This document shows positions 59,329 through 64,000 of a stretch of 64,000 nt of DNA, piece after piece (within the stretch, counting starts at the first letter, position 1; the number at the start of each line of letters is the position of its first letter). Source of the DNA: Stenogyne calaminthoides (taxonomy: Eukaryota > Streptophyta > Magnoliopsida > Lamiales > Lamiaceae); the NCBI GenBank assembly GCA_037126765.1, contig JBBCBC010000012.1, positions 1,426,001 through 1,490,000 of the forward strand. The letters run 5' to 3'. A model generated the notes under the pieces. It saw only the letters and a program-made list of their open reading frames with translations, had not been told where the DNA came from and searched no databases. The translations under genes and the position numbers were made by a program.

Positions 59329-61170
59329 TGTTGGGAAATACGGGGTGCCCGAATCTATTCGAGGTGTATTTAAATACATATTTAAATTATTCAATTAATT
59401 ACTAACATGAATCAATCCTAAATTAATTCAACATAATAATTAAATAAGCAAAAACAACATGCGTACACGTAATTCACGTAAATCCTAAGCATGCGGAATC
59501 TAGAAGTTACGAAATTACATACCTCGTAGAGACAGTCGTTGAGACAATGGATCAACCCAAAGTGCCTTCTCAAATATGTCCCAAGTCCACGAATGTAATC
59601 CGGTGGAAGGATTCTCATGAACGATTTTAATAAAGGAGAAAACTAAAAATATTTGTCACCACCTTTGTGGATTTCTAATTTTTCCAATACGTAGAATTAC
59701 ATTGGGGATGAAAAACTCATCCCCTATTTATACTTGAGGTGGTGGTCGAATTTTTGGGGAAAAATAATAAGGGAAAAATCTTTTTTTTGATCTTCAAGAA
59801 ATCTTGAATATATCTCATATATTATTTTCTCCATAATTAAAATAATCCACAAAAATCCCACATTCTCTTATTATGGAATTTTCTAAATAAATGAGGGAGT
59901 AGTAATCCAAGATTTGGATCTTCCTGAATTTATGAGATATTCTTGTATTGCAAGAATACATATCTCCCACAATATATTTTCAAGAAAATCAAGAAAATCT
60001 TTCCTTCCCTTATTTACTCAAAATTTCCGAAACTTTCTTAATAAATAACCAAGTGGGAGATTTCTTGAATTTAATGAGATAATCTTGCATTCCAAGAATA
60101 CTTATCTTCATTCCATAACAAAATTCAAAGAAAATCCTTCTCTCCTTTTATTTATTAATTTTGAAATTAATTAGAAAAAATAGGCAACAATAATATTGTT
60201 TTCTCCTTTTCATTAATTGGACTTTAATTGGGTTATTTGAGAGCCTTTAGGAGAATTAAGATTGGACCTTCAATGGTCTATGAAACTTTAATATCAAGCC
60301 AACATATTATTCAAGCCCATTAATATTAATTTACTCCACTATAAAATTAATATTGAAATATCCATCTTAATCCATATTATGAAGCTTCAATGATATGGCT
60401 CTCGGATATTATTTTCAGTGTTTAAGATTATATAGTCCACTAATTAATTAAGCCACTGAAAAAGCTTTATATTAATTAATATTTTTATCCTTGGAGTAAA
60501 GACAACCCAACATTATTATCCATACCGGAAATAAATTTCCACTTACAAGATTTGGTACGATAAAACTTCTGAGCCCACCAAGGGGACAAATCAAGCAAGA
60601 CGTGTTTGCACACGATTCTCCGTATTAAATCTTAGCAATCGTCGTGTAACTAATAATATTGCCCAAGATATAAGGTATCGAATCACGTTGATTCTCTTCC
60701 CATCATAAGTCAAAGCAATAGTTATTAATTTCACACAATCTTATTTAAGGAACAAAGATTAAGAAATAACGAACCACTGAGGTCTAATTCTTCTATATTC
60801 AGTGCCGAAAAATTTGTCCTCCTGTAGGTCCTATTCAGCGCATCATAATGCACTAGTGTAATCTCTTGGTCAAGACAAGCTAATCTGAGCTTTACACTTC
60901 AACCTTTCGCGATGGATTGTTCATTTCCATCTAGGTTGTGAATTTGTACTTAGTTACGAGGAATTGTTAATTTGATCTTCCGTGATCTGGTATCACCAAA
61001 TTAACTACAATGTAACACGTACTATTTGTTGAACAGGTATGTAGTAAATATATATAACATTCAATCATATTTAATGCAACAGTGATAAATAATTTATTTC
61101 AGTAAATAAATAAGAAATTCAGTTTGGTTATACAAAGTAAAAAGCATATTTTCCAAAGATAACCCCATAA
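59329..61170 (-). repeat. 3' LTR of the non-autonomous element
   Basis: About 1842 bp, ending (plus-strand left) TGTTGGGAAATACGGGGTGC. The opposite end is altered: where a TGTTGGGG start is expected it reads TTATGGGGTTATC. It is visibly more diverged from the other two family copies than they are from each other. Confidence 0.8.
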
Positions 61171-61680
61171 CGGGCCGTTCGCCCAAATCAAGCCTCTCCC
61201 TTCCGCGCCTGCTTCGCTGCGCCAAGAATTGATCTCGCCCGGCGCCGTGCGCCAGGCCCGTTCGACTAGCTACGTCTGCATCACGTGTGTGCCTCCCTTG
61301 GCACATTTCGTGCAACGCACGTCACCCACGTACGGTTCTGGATCCATTTTAATTTCTCGCATCCGTCTTCGTCTTCGATCAGGTTACAATTTATTTTACA
61401 AAAATAAACAAACCTAAATCTAGACTAGTCTATTATATTGAACAAATCAAATAGCTGAATCTACTCGTGGATTTTCTCACGAGAAAAATAAATTCGAACA
61501 AGTCGAATTAAAACCAACCATACGCATGAAATAAATAAACACATTAAATGCCATGACAATTGGATACCTGCAAAACAGATCTAGCAATTCTACTATCCAA
61601 TTTTTAATAAAATTTAATGGTCAACATAATTTAAATAACAATTTAAAAGCAGAGCTCGAAATCGAGGCTCTGATACCAGT
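61171..61680 (-). other. internal region of the non-autonomous LTR element
   Basis: The first 15 bases on the minus strand, ACTGGTATCAGAGCC (61680-61666), form a perfect initiator-Met tRNA primer-binding site. The rest has no long reading frame. A GC-rich block at 61180-61330 (GGCGCACGGCGCCGGGCGAG on the minus strand) stands out from the AT-rich remainder. The purine run GGAAGGGAGAGG near 61195-61206 is the only polypurine-tract candidate. Confidence 0.75.
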
Positions 61681-63397
61681 TGTTAGGAAATTAGGGGTGC
61701 CCGGATCTATTCGAGATGAATTTAAATACATATTTAAATTAATCAATTAATTACTAGCATGAATTAATCCTAAATCAATTCAACATAATAATTAAACAAG
61801 CAATTAAACAATCATGCGTACAAGTTATCCACGTAAATCCTAAGCATGCGGAATCTAGGAATTACGTAAATACTAACCTCTCGTAGAGACAACCGTTGAG
61901 ACGATGGATCAACCCAAAGTGTCTTCCCAAATATGTCCCACGTCCACGAACGTAATCCGGTGGGAGGATTATCAACGAACGATTTTAATTTCAAAGGAGA
62001 AAATAAAAATATATTTGCCACCACCTTTGTGGATTTCTAATTTTTCCAACAATGGAATTGCAATTGGGGATGAAAAATTCATCCCCTATTTATAGACTAG
62101 GGGGACAAAAATTAGGTCTAGTTGGGCATTGGGAAATTTTTTTGCTTCTTCCTCAAGATACAATCTAGAATATATCCAATATATTCTATTTCCCAAAATA
62201 TCTCCCATCAAAATTTCCTCCTCATTTCTTGATCAATATTTTCGAAAATATCATATGAAATAGGAAGAAATAAGACCTTTTTCCTTTCTTGAATTTATGG
62301 GATAAACTTGTATCTCAAGAATACTTATTCCATAAGATCTTTCCAAGAAAATCAAGAAAAAATATTTTCCTCTTTCCTACCCAAATTTTCGAAAATCATT
62401 GTGAAAAATTAGGCAAAATATTTTCTTCTCATTTTCATTAATTGGACTTTAATTTGGGCTATTTGAGGGGCCTTTAAGAAAATTAAGATTGGACCTCCAA
62501 TGGACTATGAAACTATAATATTTAGCCAAAATATTATTCAAGCCCATTAATATTAATTTACTCCACTATAAAATTAATATTGAACTATCCATCTTAACCC
62601 ACATTACGACTTCACAATAATATGGCTCCCGGTCATTATTTCCCGTGTTTAAGATTATCTTAGTCCACTAATTAATTAAGCCACTGAACAAGCTTTATAT
62701 TAATTAATATATTTGTCCTTGGAGTAAAGACAGCTCAACATTATTATCCATACCGGAAATAAATTTTCACTTTTAAGATTTGGTATGATAAAGATTCTGA
62801 GCCCACCAAGGGGACAAATCAAGCAAGACGTGCTTGCACACGATTCTCTATATTAAATCTTAGCGATCATCGTGTAACTAATAATATTGCCCAAGATATA
62901 AGGTATCAAATCGCAATGATTCTCTTCCCATCATAAGTCAAAGCAATAGTTATTAACTTCACACGATCCTATTTAAGGAACGGAGATTAAGAAATAACGC
63001 ACCACTGAGGTCTAATTCTTGTATATTCAGTACCGAAGAATTTATCCTCTTGTAGGTCTTATTCAGCGCATCGTCATGCACTAGTGTAATTCTCTTGGTC
63101 AAGACAAGCCAATCTAAGCCTTACACTTCAACCTTTCATGATGGATTGTTCATTTCCATCTGGGTTGTGAATTTGTACTTAATAACGAGGATTTTTAATT
63201 TGATCTTCTGTGATTAGGTATTACCAAATTAACTTCAACGTGATACGTACTTACTTATCGAACGGGTTTGCAATAAATATATATAACATTCATTCATATT
63301 TAGTGCAACCGTGATAAATAATTTATTTCGGTAAATAAATAAGAAATTCAGTTTGGTTGTATAAAGTAAAAAACATACTTTTTAGTATAACCCAACA
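61681..63397 (-). repeat. 5' LTR of the non-autonomous element
   Basis: 1717 bp with ends TGTTAGGAAATTAGG and AGTATAACCCAACA in plus-strand reading. It aligns over its full length, in reverse, with the solo LTR at 44262-46012. Confidence 0.88.
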
Positions 63398-64000
63398 TGA
63401 ACGAGGGATGCAAATTCTGTCAAAAGAGAATTTTCTTGGTGCCACAAGGTCACTGGTCTTGGCTTCTGTGAGCACTGTGTTTTTTGGAAGCTTCATCACA
63501 GCAAGTTTCCCAAGGCAATTCATAGAACAAAAAACACACTTGATTATATCTATTCTGATTGTTGGGGTCCTTCTCGTGTTGAATCTTTAGGAGGTAATAG
63601 ATACTTCGTGTCCATGATTGATGACTACTTAAGAATGACTTGGGTAATTATGATGAAGCATAAAAGTGAAGCTTTCAAGAGTTTCGAGCAATGAAAGACG
63701 TTGGTGGAAAATCAAACAGGGAAGAAAATAAAAAGGCTGCGAACTGATAATGGTCTGGAATTCTGTTCTTCTGATTTCGATGAGTTCTGCAAGAATGAAG
63801 GGATCGCAAGACATCATACAATATGAGATACACCACAACAGAATGGTGTAGCGGAACGCATGAATCAAACACTTCTGTAGAGAGCTCGGTGCATGCTCTC
63901 TAATGCTGGATTAGCCCGAAGATTTTGGGCAGAAGCGATCAGCAATGCATGTTACCTGATAAATCGTGCACCTCACACAGGTATCAACCTCAAAACACCT
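63398..64000 (+). pseudogene. pol: copia pre-integrase and integrase region
   Basis: The frame starts GAACGAGGGATG (ERGMQILSKENFLG), shifts by one base near 63440, and continues HKVTGLGFCEHCVFWKLHH of the GAG-pre-integrase zinc finger. Then come TLDYIYSDCWGPSRV and KRLRTDNGLEFCSS with integrase Asp residues, and TPQQNGVAERMNQTL with the Glu region. Three in-frame stops occur, at SFEQ-stop, HHTI-stop and QTLL-stop; each fits a single base change from a sense codon (for example CGA to TGA). The coding region runs off the right edge. Confidence 0.88.

Larger units (their letters stand above)
59329..63397 (-). mobile_element. non-autonomous LTR element with short internal region
   Basis: Read on the minus strand: a 5' LTR (63397-61681), a primer-binding site, an internal region of about 510 bp without Gag or Pol, and a 3' LTR (61170-59329). 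Its LTRs are members of the same family as the solo LTR at 44262-46012. The adjacent pentamers (GTTGA and TGAAC) do not match, so either the copy recombined or the insertion came with a deletion of the copia host. Confidence 0.8.
58735..64000 (+). mobile_element. Ty1/copia retrotransposon, broken and running off the window
   Basis: The parts are a 5' LTR (about 58735-59191), a primer-binding site TGGTATCTAGAGCC, the start of gag (59240-59328) and, after a 4.07 kb insert, the pre-integrase and integrase region (63398-64000). Most of gag and the protease, expected between the two parts, are missing. The integrase region has one frameshift and three in-frame stops. Confidence 0.85.

Noticed and set aside
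59090..59398. 102-residue ORF across the copia LTR and gag start
   Set aside because: Its frame differs from the gag frame starting at 59240 and it crosses the LTR boundary and the inserted element.
61094..61315. ORF in the interior of the non-autonomous LTR element
   Set aside because: It crosses the interior/LTR border and has no Gag or Pol similarity.

Overview
This is nuclear DNA of a flowering plant. It has GT-AG introns, plant-specific gene families (respiratory burst oxidase, stress up-regulated Nod19, PRA1 subfamily H, CRUMPLED LEAF, a P-class PPR protein), AT-rich intergenic DNA and dense plant transposable elements. The proteins look like a eudicot, and an asterid such as a member of Lamiales is my guess, but nothing in the window proves the order.

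Layout. 1-307: first exon and start of the second exon of a CRUMPLED LEAF (CRL) gene, minus strand, running off the left edge. 308-4250: AT-rich intergenic DNA with a complete hAT-type MITE, a Harbinger-like MITE and a 5' fragment of a ribosomal protein eS21 gene. 4309-6637: an intact four-exon PRA1 gene. 6638-11946: a SINE, a Stowaway MITE, foldback repeats and a second, inverted, decayed eS21 copy. 11947-15115: a decayed PPR gene related to Arabidopsis At5g06400. 16681-18621: an intact six-exon gene like At5g43822. 19443-21529: a two-exon secreted protein like At4g14100, with MITEs in its intron. 23196-25772: a four-exon short-chain dehydrogenase/reductase. 26100-31140: a cluster of transposons (CACTA-like MITE, 5'-truncated LINE, one MITE nested in another, hAT-like MITE). 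32489-35259: an intact Nod19-family gene.

37048-52180: a very large insertion. The outermost layer may be a TIR element. Inside it lies a Ty3/gypsy element of the Tat type (38071-51284) with paired LTRs, a broken gag-pol, an archaeal-type second RNase H and an antisense ORF region. Its integrase gene is split by a 1.75 kb solo LTR with a perfect target duplication. 53388-57700: an intact 11-exon RBOH (NADPH oxidase) gene on the minus strand. 58735-64000: a Ty1/copia element broken by a non-autonomous LTR element whose LTRs belong to the same family as the solo LTR inside the gypsy element; it continues past the right edge.

The genes do not form a pathway or cluster. They are independent housekeeping, stress and metabolic genes separated by repeats. 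I found no CRISPR array, tRNA, rRNA or organelle-derived segment. The most informative material is the transposon stratigraphy, the inverted eS21 fragments around the PRA1 gene, the PPR gene caught in decay, and the non-autonomous LTR family with an internal region of only about 510 bases.
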